Below, in pieces: positions 43,963 through 54,188 of a stretch of DNA of 64,000 nucleotides. The translations under genes were made by a program, and so were the position numbers. How positions within the stretch are numbered: the stretch's first letter is position 1; the number at the start of each line of letters is the position of its first letter. The stretch covers positions 235,454 to 299,453 of the forward strand of contig JAJTBZ010000097.1 in NCBI GenBank assembly GCA_021286645.1. Reading direction: 5' to 3'. The notes beneath the pieces are model-generated. The model had not been told where the DNA came from, searched no databases, and saw only the letters and a list, made by a program, of their open reading frames with translations. Source of the DNA: Ignavibacteria bacterium (GTDB taxonomy: Bacteria > Bacteroidota > Ignavibacteria > Ignavibacteriales > Ignavibacteriaceae).

Positions 43963-45756
43963 ATGAACAGGATTAGAAACTTTTGCATTATCGCGCATAT
44001 TGATCACGGAAAATCAACTATTGCCGATCGGCTTCTTGAACGTACGGGTACAGTCAGCTCCCGGGAACTTGTTTCCCAAATGTTGGACGACATGGATCTG
44101 GAACGTGAACGTGGTATAACCATTAAGTCTCACGCGATTCAGATGAAGTATAAGGCTTCGGATGGAGAAGAATATACTTTAAATTTGATTGATACACCCG
44201 GCCATGTTGATTTCTCGTATGAAGTCTCCCGTTCACTTGCGGCCTGTGAAGGCGCATTGCTGATAGTAGATGCATCTCAGGGAGTTGAGGCCCAAACCAT
44301 CAGCAATCTGTATCTGGCAATTGGCGCGGGCTTAGAGATTATTCCTGTTTTGAACAAAATTGACCTGCCCTCTGCTGAAGTTGACCGAATTAAACATCAG
44401 GTTATTGATCTTCTCGGGTGCAAGGATGAGGATATTTTACTTGCAAGTGCCAAGAGCGGTATTGGTATTGATGAGATACTGGAAGAAGTTGTAAAACGAA
44501 TCCCTCCTCCATCAGGTGATCCGGATAAGCCTGTGCAGGCACTCATTTTTGATTCCGTTTTCGATTCTTACAGAGGTGCTATTGCATACATTCGAATAGT
44601 TAACGGATCACTTAAAGAAAAGCAAAAAGTTCGGTTCTTTGCACATGATAAAGAATATGACGCTGAAGAACTTGGTGTTCTGGGAATGAAACGTATTAGA
44701 ACCGGCGAACTTGCCTGCGGCGATGTAGGATATATAATTGCCAATATTAAAGATGTGCACGATACCAAGGTCGGGGATACAATTACCCTTAAAAAGGATG
44801 GCGCGCCTGAAGCTTTGCCTGGATATCAGGAAGTGAAACCGATGGTATATTCAGGTCTCTTCCCAACAAATACAGAAGATTACGAAAATCTTCGTGACGC
44901 GTTGGATAAGTTTCGGTTAAATGATTCAGCGCTTGTATATCAACCTGAAACATCTGCCGCCTTAGGGTTCGGGTTCCGTTGCGGTTTCCTGGGTTTATTA
45001 CACATGGAAATAGTTCAGGAGCGGTTATATAGGGAATTTAATCAATCGATTATTACCACTTTACCGAACGTTGAATATATTGTTTACAAGCGGAATGGCA
45101 CTCAGATGCTTATCGATAACCCGGCTGAAATGCCCGGTGTCGGTGATCTGGAACGTATGGAAGAACCTTATGTTAAAGCGCAAATTGTAACTCCCAGTGA
45201 ATATGTTGGTAATATTATGAAACTTGCTACCGATAAGCGAGGTGTTTACCGGAATACAACATATATTGATCCAACACGCGCAGATCTGGCATACGAATTC
45301 CCTCTCTCAGAAATTATTTTTGATTTCTATGATAAATTAAAATCAACTACGCGTGGTTATGCTTCATTCGATTATGAACTCATTGGCTATAAAGAATCAG
45401 ACCTTGTACGTTTAGATATCCTGCTTAACGGTGAAACTGTTGATGCCCTTTCGATGATTGTTCACCGCTCCAAATCATATGATTGGGGACGTAAGGTTTG
45501 CGAAAAGCTTAAAGAATTGATTCCTAAACAGCTATTTGAAATATCCATACAAGCCGCTATCGGCAGTAAAGTTATTTCAAAAACCGTTGTAAAGGCAATG
45601 CGGAAAAACGTATTGGCAAAATGTTACGGCGGTGATATTTCGCGTAAGCGGAAACTTCTTGAGAAACAGAAAGAAGGTAAACGCCGAATGAAACAGGTTG
45701 GTAATGTTGAGATACCGCAGGAAGCTTTTCTTGCCGTATTGCAAATTGATGACTAA
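43963..45756 (+). CDS. lepA: Elongation factor 4 (LepA)
   Basis: A 597-residue translational GTPase, normal length for LepA. The G-domain motifs are AHIDHGKST (11-19), DTPGHVDF and NKIDLP. LepA-specific C-terminal elements include [24 protein letters not shown] sequence near the end (here [20 protein letters not shown]). LepA binds the ribosome and influences initiation and back-translocation. It lies upstream of lepB, as in many bacteria. The 276-bp region before it holds the promoter; no other gene is seen there. Confidence 0.97.
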   Translation: MNRIRNFCIIAHIDHGKSTIADRLLERTGTVSSRELVSQMLDDMDLERERGITIKSHAIQMKYKASDGEEYTLNLIDTPGHVDFSYEVSRSLAACEGALLIVDASQGVEAQTISNLYLAIGAGLEIIPVLNKIDLPSAEVDRIKHQVIDLLGCKDEDILLASAKSGIGIDEILEEVVKRIPPPSGDPDKPVQALIFDSVFDSYRGAIAYIRIVNGSLKEKQKVRFFAHDKEYDAEELGVLGMKRIRTGELACGDVGYIIANIKDVHDTKVGDTITLKKDGAPEALPGYQEVKPMVYSGLFPTNTEDYENLRDALDKFRLNDSALVYQPETSAALGFGFRCGFLGLLHMEIVQERLYREFNQSIITTLPNVEYIVYKRNGTQMLIDNPAEMPGVGDLERMEEPYVKAQIVTPSEYVGNIMKLATDKRGVYRNTTYIDPTRADLAYEFPLSEIIFDFYDKLKSTTRGYASFDYELIGYKESDLVRLDILLNGETVDALSMIVHRSKSYDWGRKVCEKLKELIPKQLFEISIQAAIGSKVISKTVVKAMRKNVLAKCYGGDISRKRKLLEKQKEGKRRMKQVGNVEIPQEAFLAVLQIDD

Positions 45757-45791
45757 TCATTCCGGTTCTTAGGGTAAACTGGTATTAAACT

Positions 45792-46697
45792 ATGGCCGAA
45801 GAAAATCTGAAAAATGAAGACCGGAAGCCTGCCGGTACAGCGGCAGGCGACTTTCTTCCCTGGTATAAAAATAGCATTCTTCGAATTATTCTCTGGGCAG
45901 TTGTTGTTGCGTTTGTTCTCAAGGCTTTTGTCATTGAAGTGTATGAAATACCCAGTTCTTCCATGGAAGATACGCTGCTGCCTGGTGATCTGATTATTGT
46001 TAATAAGCTTGCATTCGGACTAAGTACCCCCTCCACAATACCCTTTCTCGAAAAACCTCTATCGGCAAAAGAATTATTCCATTATAATACTCCCGGGCGG
46101 AATGATATTATTACATTTAAACATCCCGGAGAAAATGATTCTCTAATCGATCGGGCCAAAACCGGGTATATAAAACGAGTTATCGGTTTGCCCGGAGAAA
46201 CGGTGCGTATTCAGAATAAGCAGGTTTTTATTAATGAAGAGCCATTGAACGATACAAGCTTTTTAAAGTTTAAAAATATCCATCGTCGGAATGATGAATA
46301 TAACAGTCAGATATTTCCGCGCGGTATGGAATGGAACGAGGATTATTATGGCCCGCTTTGCATCCCCTACAAAGGGATGACAGTTCCAATCGATTTTGAA
46401 AACTTTCTTAAATACCGGTTATTAATTAATCGGGAACAAGGTAAGGAAGCGATTGTGTGGAGTGATGAAAAAGCCTGGTTGAATGGTGTGGTTGTTCAGA
46501 ACTATACATTTGGTCAGAACTACTACTTTGTTATGGGCGATAACAGAGACGATAGCTATGACAGCAGGTTTTGGGGACTGGTTCCTCAACAAAACATTTC
46601 CGGCAGGGCAGTTCTTGTTTATCTCTCGGTTGACCGGTATAAGGAAGGATTCTTTTCGAAAATACGATGGTCAAAATGTTTACGGTTCCTGCATTAA
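45792..46697 (+). CDS. lepB: Signal peptidase I
   Basis: A 301-residue membrane-bound serine protease that removes signal peptides. It has one N-terminal membrane helix (about 30-48), the catalytic Ser57 in EIPSSSMEDTLLPGD and Lys128 in GYIKRVIGLPGE, then MGDNRDDSYDSRFWGLVP. An inserted stretch (about 145-215) makes it longer than E. coli-type cores, as is common in Bacteroidota relatives. It lies 35 bases after lepA, probably in the same transcript. Confidence 0.95.
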   Translation: MAEENLKNEDRKPAGTAAGDFLPWYKNSILRIILWAVVVAFVLKAFVIEVYEIPSSSMEDTLLPGDLIIVNKLAFGLSTPSTIPFLEKPLSAKELFHYNTPGRNDIITFKHPGENDSLIDRAKTGYIKRVIGLPGETVRIQNKQVFINEEPLNDTSFLKFKNIHRRNDEYNSQIFPRGMEWNEDYYGPLCIPYKGMTVPIDFENFLKYRLLINREQGKEAIVWSDEKAWLNGVVVQNYTFGQNYYFVMGDNRDDSYDSRFWGLVPQQNISGRAVLVYLSVDRYKEGFFSKIRWSKCLRFLH

Positions 46698-46722
46698 GGA
46701 TATAAAAAGCAACAGTTGAATT

Positions 46723-48657
46723 ATGGAATACACCCGACTTAAAGAAATCTACAAAATACTGAGTATGCGGCTGGGCATATCATTAATGCTAATGAGTATT
46801 GCCCGCGCGGTATTCTATATTCATAATTATCATTATTTTAACGCTCTGCCGTGTTCGCAGGTGGCATTATTGTTCGTGAAAGGGCTGTATTTTGATATAA
46901 GTGCAGGAGTGCTGCTTAACTCCGCTTATATAATTTTGCTAACATTCCCGCATCCATCCCATTCCAACCGAATATTCCGGAATGTTGCTGATGTATTTTA
47001 CCTGCTGCCGAATATAGCGGGTTTTATTATTAATGTCGGCGATGCAGCATATTTCCCGTTTACACTTAAACGACTCACTTTCGATATCTTCGACTATTTG
47101 CAAAGTGATGCAACTTCAGTTTCTATGCTGCCAAAGTTTTTAATTAGTTTTTGGCCCCTGACACTTATTGGCGCAGTCTTGATAGTTGCTGTTGTAATAC
47201 TAACGCGCAGAATTCAGCCGCGAGAAAAACACAGAGGCTATAACTGGAAAATTGCATTACAACAATCCGGTGCCTTTCTGGTTAGCATTATCGTTGCAAT
47301 TATCTTGTTCCGCGGCGGGCTGCAACTTAAACCTATAAGTATTATAACCGCAGGTGAATTTACTTCGGCAGAGACAGTCCCGTTTATACTCAATACTCCA
47401 TTCACGCTTATAAAAACCTTTAATCGGAAAGGGTTGGAAAAAAAAGCGGATTTCTCCCAGGCGCAGGCAGACAGTATTTACAATCCGGTACATAATTATT
47501 CGGACACGCCGCTTAGCGTTCCTTTTACAGCTTCCCGCCCTAATGTTGTTATAATAATTCTGGAGAGTTTTTCAAAAGAACATCTTGGAAAAGGAAATGG
47601 TTTATTCGAGAATGGAAGGTATAAGGGATTTACCCCTTTTCTTGATTCATTGATTGGAGAAGGGTATTACTTCCCGGAGGCTTTTGCAAACGGGAAGCGT
47701 TCTATTGAAGGAATACCCGCAATTGTGGCGGGATTGCCCACGCTTATGGAAGAGGCATATATCACCTCAAATTACGCCGGGAACAGGATAAATTCGCTTG
47801 CGTCACTCCTGAAAATGAATGGATATACTTCGGCATTTTATCATGGCGGCGCCAACGGGACTATGGGATTCCAGTCATTTTGTAAAATTGCCGGGTTTGA
47901 TAGCTATTACGGTAAAGACGAATACCCGGAAAAGAACGATTATGATGGTAACTGGGGGATTTGGGATGAACCCTATTTTCAGTATTTCGCGAAGAATCTC
48001 AATGGTACGAGCCAGCCATTTTTAGCAACGATATTTTCTCTTTCATCACACCATCCGTATAAAGTCCCCACGGCATATACCGGAAAATTCCGAAAGGGAA
48101 AATTAGAAATACAACAAAGTATTATGTATGCCGATTACTCTTTACGGAGATTTTTCGAGACAGCATCTCGCATGCCATGGTATAATAATACGTTATTTGT
48201 TATTACTGCAGATCATACCTCCGAGGCGGTGATACCATATTACCAAACAAGAGTAGGCAATTTCAGGGTGCCAATATTATTCTTTATGCCTGGCGATAAG
48301 CAATTTAAGGGAGAGTCAAAAAGTATTATACAACAAACTGATATTATGCCGGGAATTTTACATTTGCTTCATTACAAGTCCCCGTTCCTTGCTTTTGGCA
48401 GCAGTCCTTTTGATACTTCAGCAGTGAGAGCAGCATTCACGTATCTCAATGGAACTTATCAGGTTATTTATGGGCAATCGGCAGCACAATATACCGGTGT
48501 GAATTTTACCGGGTTTTATAATTATGAAGCTGATTCACTTTTGCAACATCCGCTGACTAATTATGGGAATGAACAAAAGAGAAGTGAAAGCCTGTTGCGT
48601 GCATATATTCAGCAATACAATAACCGCATGATAGGGAATTCGCTTATAATACGGTAA
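46723..48657 (+). CDS. LtaS-like sulfatase-family phosphotransferase
   Basis: A 644-residue membrane protein with about five N-terminal transmembrane segments (within 1-225), followed by an extracytoplasmic alkaline-phosphatase/sulfatase domain (about 265-560). This domain has PNVVIIILESFSKEH (metal Glu), ANGKRSIEGIPAI in place of the nucleophile site (Ser where LtaS has Thr), YHGGANGTMGF and ITADHTSE. Relatives transfer phosphoglycerol or phosphoethanolamine to cell-envelope glycans. In a Gram-negative FCB organism the acceptor is probably a periplasmic glycan or lipid A (inference). It starts 25 bases after lepB. Confidence 0.88.
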   Translation: MEYTRLKEIYKILSMRLGISLMLMSIARAVFYIHNYHYFNALPCSQVALLFVKGLYFDISAGVLLNSAYIILLTFPHPSHSNRIFRNVADVFYLLPNIAGFIINVGDAAYFPFTLKRLTFDIFDYLQSDATSVSMLPKFLISFWPLTLIGAVLIVAVVILTRRIQPREKHRGYNWKIALQQSGAFLVSIIVAIILFRGGLQLKPISIITAGEFTSAETVPFILNTPFTLIKTFNRKGLEKKADFSQAQADSIYNPVHNYSDTPLSVPFTASRPNVVIIILESFSKEHLGKGNGLFENGRYKGFTPFLDSLIGEGYYFPEAFANGKRSIEGIPAIVAGLPTLMEEAYITSNYAGNRINSLASLLKMNGYTSAFYHGGANGTMGFQSFCKIAGFDSYYGKDEYPEKNDYDGNWGIWDEPYFQYFAKNLNGTSQPFLATIFSLSSHHPYKVPTAYTGKFRKGKLEIQQSIMYADYSLRRFFETASRMPWYNNTLFVITADHTSEAVIPYYQTRVGNFRVPILFFMPGDKQFKGESKSIIQQTDIMPGILHLLHYKSPFLAFGSSPFDTSAVRAAFTYLNGTYQVIYGQSAAQYTGVNFTGFYNYEADSLLQHPLTNYGNEQKRSESLLRAYIQQYNNRMIGNSLIIR

Positions 48658-48818
48658 TCTGGTGGTTATAGCGAATCCAGGCAACAAAGGGTAAATAAAT
48701 TGGTATCGGCCGGCGGGTAATTTTCAATTTCGATACTCCCCTCCAAAGGGATAAATCCGTATATTGGTATTTTAATTTAAAATGAATAGAATTCGATAAT
48801 TTCAGGAGTAACGTGCTC

Positions 48819-50306
48819 ATGCAGGCAAAGAATCAGAATGATGTATTGGAAAAAGTAGTTTCTCTTTCTAAAAGGCGCGGATTTGTATTTCAGTCCAGCG
48901 AAATTTATGGCGGTCTTAATGGATGCTGGGATTACGGCCCATTAGGAGTTGAATTGTTGAAAAACATTAAAGAGGAATGGTGGAAGTTCATGACCTACCG
49001 CGAGGATGTGGAAGGCCTGGATGCTTCTATACTTATGCATCCCCGTACCTGGGAAGCTTCCGGTCACGTGGAAAACTTTACCGATCCGATGATTGATTGC
49101 AAGCAGTGTAAATCACGTTTCCGTCTTGATATACTGGCAGACAGCCTTGCCGCAAAAAAGCGCCGAAAATTTATTGAAGCCGCTGCAGCAAAATTATCTG
49201 CTGAATACCCGCAGGTGGCTGATGCAGCACAGTTAAAGGCCCTTTCTGATGATGAAGTAAGTGATTTATTTAATGAAATTCTTGAGAGTAAAACAGCGAG
49301 CCTGTTATTGCTTGAGGAAATAAATTGCCCTCAGTGTGGTAATAAAAACACGTTTACTGTTCCCCGTAATTTCAACCTGATGTTTAAGACCTTTATTGGT
49401 CCGGTTGAAGATTCCGGTTCCACTGTCTATCTGCGTCCTGAAACAGCCCAGGGTATTTTTGTGAATTTTCTCAATGTGCAAACGGCGTCACGGCAAAAAT
49501 TGCCTTTTGGTATTGCACAGATTGGTAAGGCATTTCGTAATGAAATTAATACGAAATATTTTCTGTTCCGAACCCGTGAATTTGAACAGATGGAAATGCA
49601 ATTTTTCTGCCAGCCCGATCGGGATAAAGAATGGTATGACTATTGGAAGGCTGAACGGCTTCAATGGTTTATCAATTTAGGAATGAAAGCAGATAAATTG
49701 CGCTACCACGATCATCCCTCAAACAAGCTGGCTCATTATGCCAAAGAAGCGACTGATATTGAATATCAGTTCCCGTTTGGCTGGGGCGAAATTGAAGGTA
49801 TCCATAATCGAACAGATTTCGATCTTGGCCGCCATGAACAATTTTCAGGCAAGAGCATGAAGTATTTCGATGAAGAATCAAAGCAGAAATTCATTCCGTA
49901 TATAATTGAAACATCTGCCGGTGCAAGTCGTTCAACGATGGCATTTTTGATTGATGCCTATGATGAAGAAATGGTAAATGATGAAACACGTACAGTTTTA
50001 CGCTTTCATCCACGTTTGGCGCCGATTAAAGCAGCAATTCTTCCCTTGGTTAATAAAGATGGTATGCCCGAGTATTCACGTAAGGTTGAAGCAGATCTTC
50101 GTCGGTATTTCAAAGTGTTCTACGATGACAAGGGCGCAGTTGGAAGAAGATACCGCCGCCAGGATGAAGCGGGAACACCGTTCTGTATTACCATTGATAC
50201 CCAGACAATGGAAGATAATACGGTAACGATTCGTGATCGTGACTCTATGCAGCAGGAACGAATTGCCAGTGACCGATTAACAGAATATCTGATTAAAAAA
50301 CTGTAA
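48819..50306 (+). CDS. glyQS: Glycyl-tRNA synthetase, single-chain class II
   Basis: A 495-residue dimer-type glycyl-tRNA synthetase. GFVFQSSEIYGGLNGCWDYG is near the N-terminus, a zinc-like module has CKQC and CPQC, and the class II motifs are FRNEINT, RTREFEQMEMQFF and TSAGASRSTMAFL. It attaches glycine to tRNA-Gly. ATG 48819 is preferred (AGGAG ends 10 bases before); a GTG at 48813 also has AGGAG at a shorter distance. A strong terminator follows the stop. Confidence 0.95.
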   Translation: MQAKNQNDVLEKVVSLSKRRGFVFQSSEIYGGLNGCWDYGPLGVELLKNIKEEWWKFMTYREDVEGLDASILMHPRTWEASGHVENFTDPMIDCKQCKSRFRLDILADSLAAKKRRKFIEAAAAKLSAEYPQVADAAQLKALSDDEVSDLFNEILESKTASLLLLEEINCPQCGNKNTFTVPRNFNLMFKTFIGPVEDSGSTVYLRPETAQGIFVNFLNVQTASRQKLPFGIAQIGKAFRNEINTKYFLFRTREFEQMEMQFFCQPDRDKEWYDYWKAERLQWFINLGMKADKLRYHDHPSNKLAHYAKEATDIEYQFPFGWGEIEGIHNRTDFDLGRHEQFSGKSMKYFDEESKQKFIPYIIETSAGASRSTMAFLIDAYDEEMVNDETRTVLRFHPRLAPIKAAILPLVNKDGMPEYSRKVEADLRRYFKVFYDDKGAVGRRYRRQDEAGTPFCITIDTQTMEDNTVTIRDRDSMQQERIASDRLTEYLIKKL

Positions 50307-50329
50307 GCAATTAGCATAGGTGTTTTGCA

Positions 50330-50371
50330 GAAACCCGGGGATCCGTAAACGGAGGCCGGGTTTCGTTTTTT
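50330..50371 (+). terminator. Rho-independent terminator of glyQS
   Basis: GAAACCCGG (50330-50338) and CCGGGTTTC (50356-50364) enclose a GC-rich loop and are followed by GTTTTTT. Confidence 0.92.
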
Positions 50372-50388
50372 AATAGTAAGTAGAAAAT

Positions 50389-51006
50389 ATGAATAGTATT
50401 AAGGCAATAGTTTTTGATTTAGGCAATGTGCTGCTTCCTTTCGATTATAGTATTATGATTGCGAGGTTAGACGCGGTACAAGAGGGCCTGGGCGAAATTT
50501 TCACTGCATTCTATAAGGCACACTACGATGACTTTCACCGCAGGTACGAACGCGGTGATATGAGTGATGAGGAATTTTTGCAGCCGATAGTTGAAACTCT
50601 TCAGCATAAAGTGGATGCGGATACATTTTGCCGCTTCTTCTCTGAAGTTTTTACCGTAAATGAGTCACTTGCAGGGTTATTACCATTGCTTAGGAACAAT
50701 TACCGGTTAATTCTTCTTTCCAATACGAATGAAATACATCGACAGTATGGATGGAAAAATTTTTCATTCCTGGAGAATTTTGAGAAGTTGTTTCTTTCGC
50801 ATGAGGTGCACGCGGTTAAACCTGAACCGGCAATTTATCAGGCGGTTATGGCGTATACCGGTCTTCGCCCGGAAGAACATATTTTTATTGATGATGTTGC
50901 GGAATATGCACAGGGAGCACGTGATGCAGGCTGGGATGCCATACAGTTTCGGGGAACCGAAAACTTATTGACGGAGTTTTCCCAAAGAGGGATTGTAATA
51001 GAATAA
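50389..51006 (+). CDS. HAD-family hydrolase
   Basis: A 205-residue haloacid dehalogenase-superfamily phosphatase. Motif I is FDLGNVLLPFD (9-19; the second Asp of DxD is replaced by Gly, as in the YihX-like branch, leaving Asp10 as nucleophile). Motif II is ILLSNTNEIH, Lys in HAVKPEP, and motif IV IFIDDVAEYAQGA. The cap is helical (residues 20-85). Such proteins dephosphorylate small sugar phosphates; substrate unknown. Eight bases upstream of rlmN. Confidence 0.9.
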   Translation: MNSIKAIVFDLGNVLLPFDYSIMIARLDAVQEGLGEIFTAFYKAHYDDFHRRYERGDMSDEEFLQPIVETLQHKVDADTFCRFFSEVFTVNESLAGLLPLLRNNYRLILLSNTNEIHRQYGWKNFSFLENFEKLFLSHEVHAVKPEPAIYQAVMAYTGLRPEEHIFIDDVAEYAQGARDAGWDAIQFRGTENLLTEFSQRGIVIE

Positions 51007-51013
51007 GTACGTT

Positions 51014-52069
51014 ATGAATTCAAAAAAAACGCAATTAAAAGGACTTACTCTTCATGAACTGGAGGAGTTATTTGTTGATGGCGGACTGGAAAAATACAGG
51101 GCTGCACAGGTTTTCAATTGGATGTACAATCACAAAGTGACGTCCTTTCATGATATGCAGAATATTTCCAAGACACTTCGTGCAGAATTAGATGATAAAT
51201 ACACGCTGCTCACTCTCGAAAAAGTACGAGAGCAAATATCGCAGGAGAATGAAACCAGAAAGCTGCTTTTTAAAACCGTTGACGGTCATTATATCGAATC
51301 GGTAATTATTCCTGATGACGGACGACTTACTTTATGCGTATCTACTCAGGTGGGCTGCCCGCTGGATTGTAAATTCTGTGCAACGGGAGTTATGGGCTAT
51401 AAGAAAAATCTTACATCCGGTGAGATTTTTGACCAGTATTTACTGGCGCAATTATCGGTAACCTTCCCCATTTCGAATATCGTATATATGGGCATGGGTG
51501 AGCCGCTAATAAATTATGAAAACACAGTTCGATCATTAAGTATATTTTCGGAAGAACTGACTACAGGAATCAGTCTGAAAAAAATAACTGTATCTACATC
51601 AGGCATACCGCATAAAATTCGTGAGTTGGCCGATACTGGATTGAAATGCAAACTTGCATTTTCATTGCACTCATGCTTTGAAGATATCCGTTCTTCAATA
51701 ATGCCAATAAATGAGAAGTATAGCCTTAAGGATAATCTGAAAGCATTGCAGTATTTTTCACAGAAGACCGGAACGCGAATTACTTTCGAGTATGTCATGT
51801 TAAAAGGCATAAACGACAGGAAAGAAGATTTGGAGGCATTGAAAAAATTGTGCAAAGGAATATCCTCTAAGGTCAATATCATACCTTTTAATTCAGTAGC
51901 GCATACCAACCCTGAAGGAATTTCAGCAGAGTTGCAACCAACGCCGTTGCACGCGATTCATGCTTTCGCCGACAGGCTGCGGGATGCGAATATAACAGTA
52001 TTATTACGTGATACACGGGGCAATGATATAGCAGCTGCCTGTGGACAGCTTGCAATTACGGAGCAATAG
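51014..52069 (+). CDS. rlmN: Dual-specificity 23S rRNA/tRNA adenine-2 methyltransferase
   Basis: A 351-residue radical SAM enzyme that methylates C2 of A2503 in 23S rRNA and of A37 in some tRNAs. The iron-sulfur motif is CPLDCKFC (Cys115, Cys119, Cys122). The resolving cysteine near the C-terminus is Cys343 in AAACGQL, and GMGEPLINYE is conserved. Length is normal. It is followed after two bases by an RNA ribose-methylase gene, forming an RNA-modification pair. Confidence 0.96.
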   Translation: MNSKKTQLKGLTLHELEELFVDGGLEKYRAAQVFNWMYNHKVTSFHDMQNISKTLRAELDDKYTLLTLEKVREQISQENETRKLLFKTVDGHYIESVIIPDDGRLTLCVSTQVGCPLDCKFCATGVMGYKKNLTSGEIFDQYLLAQLSVTFPISNIVYMGMGEPLINYENTVRSLSIFSEELTTGISLKKITVSTSGIPHKIRELADTGLKCKLAFSLHSCFEDIRSSIMPINEKYSLKDNLKALQYFSQKTGTRITFEYVMLKGINDRKEDLEALKKLCKGISSKVNIIPFNSVAHTNPEGISAELQPTPLHAIHAFADRLRDANITVLLRDTRGNDIAAACGQLAITEQ

Positions 52070-52071
52070 AA

Positions 52072-52620
52072 ATGAAAAAGTTAACACATCCCGAGATATC
52101 GATAAATCGTGCTACACTGGAAAGCGTTCCTCTTGTAAGGAAATTGCCGGTAGTGGTTGTATTAAATAATATTCGCAGCACCTATAACGTAGGATCGGTT
52201 TTCCGTACATCAGACGGGGCAATGATTGAGAAAATATATCTCACGGGTTTTACGCCAACACCTCCCAAAAAGGAGATATTGAAAACCGCTCTTGGCGCAA
52301 CGGAAAGTATAGCATGGGAATACATTGAAGATCCGTTGCAGGTTATAAGCAGTCTGAAAGAGAAGGGCTATACGATTGCTGCCCTGGAACTTACGGAAAA
52401 CAGTACGCCGTATTATGCTTTGAATCATTCCGTTTTCCCGCTTGCGCTTATTATTGGGAATGAAATTAACGGTGTATGTCAGGACCTATTGGATAAATGT
52501 GATGTAGCAATGGAAATACCGCAATTTGGCATAAAACAGTCGCTTAATGTGGCTGTCGCGTATGGGATAGCATTATTTGAATTGCGGCGGTTATTCGATA
52601 CGGGTATCTCATTGGTATAA
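52072..52620 (+). CDS. TrmH/SpoU-family RNA ribose methyltransferase
   Basis: A 182-residue SPOUT methyltransferase. LNNIRSTYNVGSVFRTSDG is the family motif 1, ALIIGNEINGV motif 2 and IPQFGIKQSLNVAVAYGIALFE motif 3 (given in part). It should 2'-O-methylate a ribose in tRNA or rRNA from SAM; the exact site cannot be told. It is shorter than RlmB and lacks its N-terminal extension, so a tRNA target is more likely. Two bases after rlmN. Confidence 0.92.
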   Translation: MKKLTHPEISINRATLESVPLVRKLPVVVVLNNIRSTYNVGSVFRTSDGAMIEKIYLTGFTPTPPKKEILKTALGATESIAWEYIEDPLQVISSLKEKGYTIAALELTENSTPYYALNHSVFPLALIIGNEINGVCQDLLDKCDVAMEIPQFGIKQSLNVAVAYGIALFELRRLFDTGISLV

Positions 52621-52706
52621 ATCACTTTGATTCGGATGAAAGACCACTTTTTACTACTTTACAATGTTAAAACAAATAATTTAGGATATAACAGAGGCGT
52701 TTAAAT

Positions 52707-54113
52707 ATGTTAAGAATCTACAATACACAGACACGGCAGAAGGAAGATTTTGTTCCACTTCACGAGGGTGAAATTCGTATGTATGTCTGCGGTCCGACAG
52801 TTTATGACTTCTTTCATATCGGTAATGCCCGTTCATTTATTAACGCAGATTTTATTCGCCGTTATCTTGAATTCAAAAAATTCAAGGTCACGTATATAAT
52901 GAACCTTACGGATATTGATGATAAAATTATTCGACGTGCTAATGCTGAAGGAGTAACCGCAGCGAAGATAGCCGATACTTTCTCGAAAGAATTTTTTGCA
53001 GATATAACGAAACTGAAAGTAAAAAAAGCGACACAATACCCGAGGGCAACCAGCCACATACATGAAATAATAGATTTTATCGGAAGGCTTATTGAGCGGG
53101 GCATCGCGTATGTTACTGAGGATGGCGTGTATTATAATATCGCGAAATTTCCGGAGTATGGAAAACTAAGCGGAAAGCGTATTGAAGACCTGCAGGAAGG
53201 TGCCCGGGTTGAAGTGAACGAAGCAAAAAAGAATCCTCTCGATTTTGCCCTGTGGAAGATGGCGAAGCCGGGTGAACCCTTTTGGGAAAGTCCCTGGGGT
53301 GCCGGTCGTCCCGGATGGCATATCGAATGCTCGGCCATGAGCTGTAAACATTTGGGTGAAACCTTTGATATTCATGCAGGCGGCAGTGATTTGATTTTTC
53401 CGCATCACGAAAACGAAATCGCACAGAGTGAGGCTGCAACCGGTAAACAATTCGTCCGGTATTGGATGCATTTTGGGTTCCTGAATATCGATAATGAAAA
53501 AATGTCTAAATCGCTTGGTAACTTTAAAACTGCTCGTGATATTTTCGGCAAATACCCTGCAGAAGTTATTCGTTTTGTTTTCGCGCAGACCCACTACGCG
53601 GCTCCACTCGATTTTTCGGAAAACGCGATTGAGTCATCCGTAACCGGGTTGCAACGATTGCAAAACTGTGCTGACAGGGTAGCGGAGTTTGCTACTGCCG
53701 AACCGGGAACCTTTGTACCCTCGCTGGATTTTAAAAAATATTATGCGTCTTTTGAAGAAGCAATGGACGATGATTTTAATACTCCAAAAGGATTGGCGGT
53801 ATTGTTTGATTTTGTTTCTGAAGTGAACGTTGCGCTAAGCAATTCCGAGAAACCAACAAAGCAATTCATTAATAATGTCCAAAAATTCCTGAAGAAAACG
53901 GCAGACGGCGTTTTTGGTATTTTGAAAACGAGGAAGAAGCAATCGGGCAACCCGGAACTTGAAGATAAGCTGATTAATTTACTTATAACACTTCGTACCG
54001 AAATGAAGTTAAAAAAGGAATATCAGATAGCTGATCTGATCCGGAATGAATTGAACGGAATGGGTATTCAACTTCAGGATACGAAAGAAAAAACTACATA
54101 TAAAAAGAACTAA
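52707..54113 (+). CDS. cysS: Cysteinyl-tRNA synthetase
   Basis: A 468-residue class I synthetase. The zinc and HIGH region is YVCGPTVYDFFHIGNARSF (26-44; HIGH reads HIGN), the second zinc motif is GWHIECSAMS, and KMSKS is at 265-269. It charges tRNA-Cys. The C-terminal helical domain is present. The gene starts after a short gap from the methylase, without clear coupling, and ends at a terminator hairpin at 54153. Confidence 0.96.
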   Translation: MLRIYNTQTRQKEDFVPLHEGEIRMYVCGPTVYDFFHIGNARSFINADFIRRYLEFKKFKVTYIMNLTDIDDKIIRRANAEGVTAAKIADTFSKEFFADITKLKVKKATQYPRATSHIHEIIDFIGRLIERGIAYVTEDGVYYNIAKFPEYGKLSGKRIEDLQEGARVEVNEAKKNPLDFALWKMAKPGEPFWESPWGAGRPGWHIECSAMSCKHLGETFDIHAGGSDLIFPHHENEIAQSEAATGKQFVRYWMHFGFLNIDNEKMSKSLGNFKTARDIFGKYPAEVIRFVFAQTHYAAPLDFSENAIESSVTGLQRLQNCADRVAEFATAEPGTFVPSLDFKKYYASFEEAMDDDFNTPKGLAVLFDFVSEVNVALSNSEKPTKQFINNVQKFLKKTADGVFGILKTRKKQSGNPELEDKLINLLITLRTEMKLKKEYQIADLIRNELNGMGIQLQDTKEKTTYKKN

Positions 54114-54152
54114 CAGATGATTAGCAGTTCATAGCATGAACTGTACTATTTC

Positions 54153-54180
54153 GAAGCCGGTTTATGCCGGCTTCATTTGT
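54153..54180 (+). terminator. Rho-independent terminator of cysS
   Basis: GAAGCCGG (54153-54160) and CCGGCTTC (54167-54174), with loop TTTATG, are followed by ATTTGT. Confidence 0.82.
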
Positions 54181-54188
54181 TTGAGAGT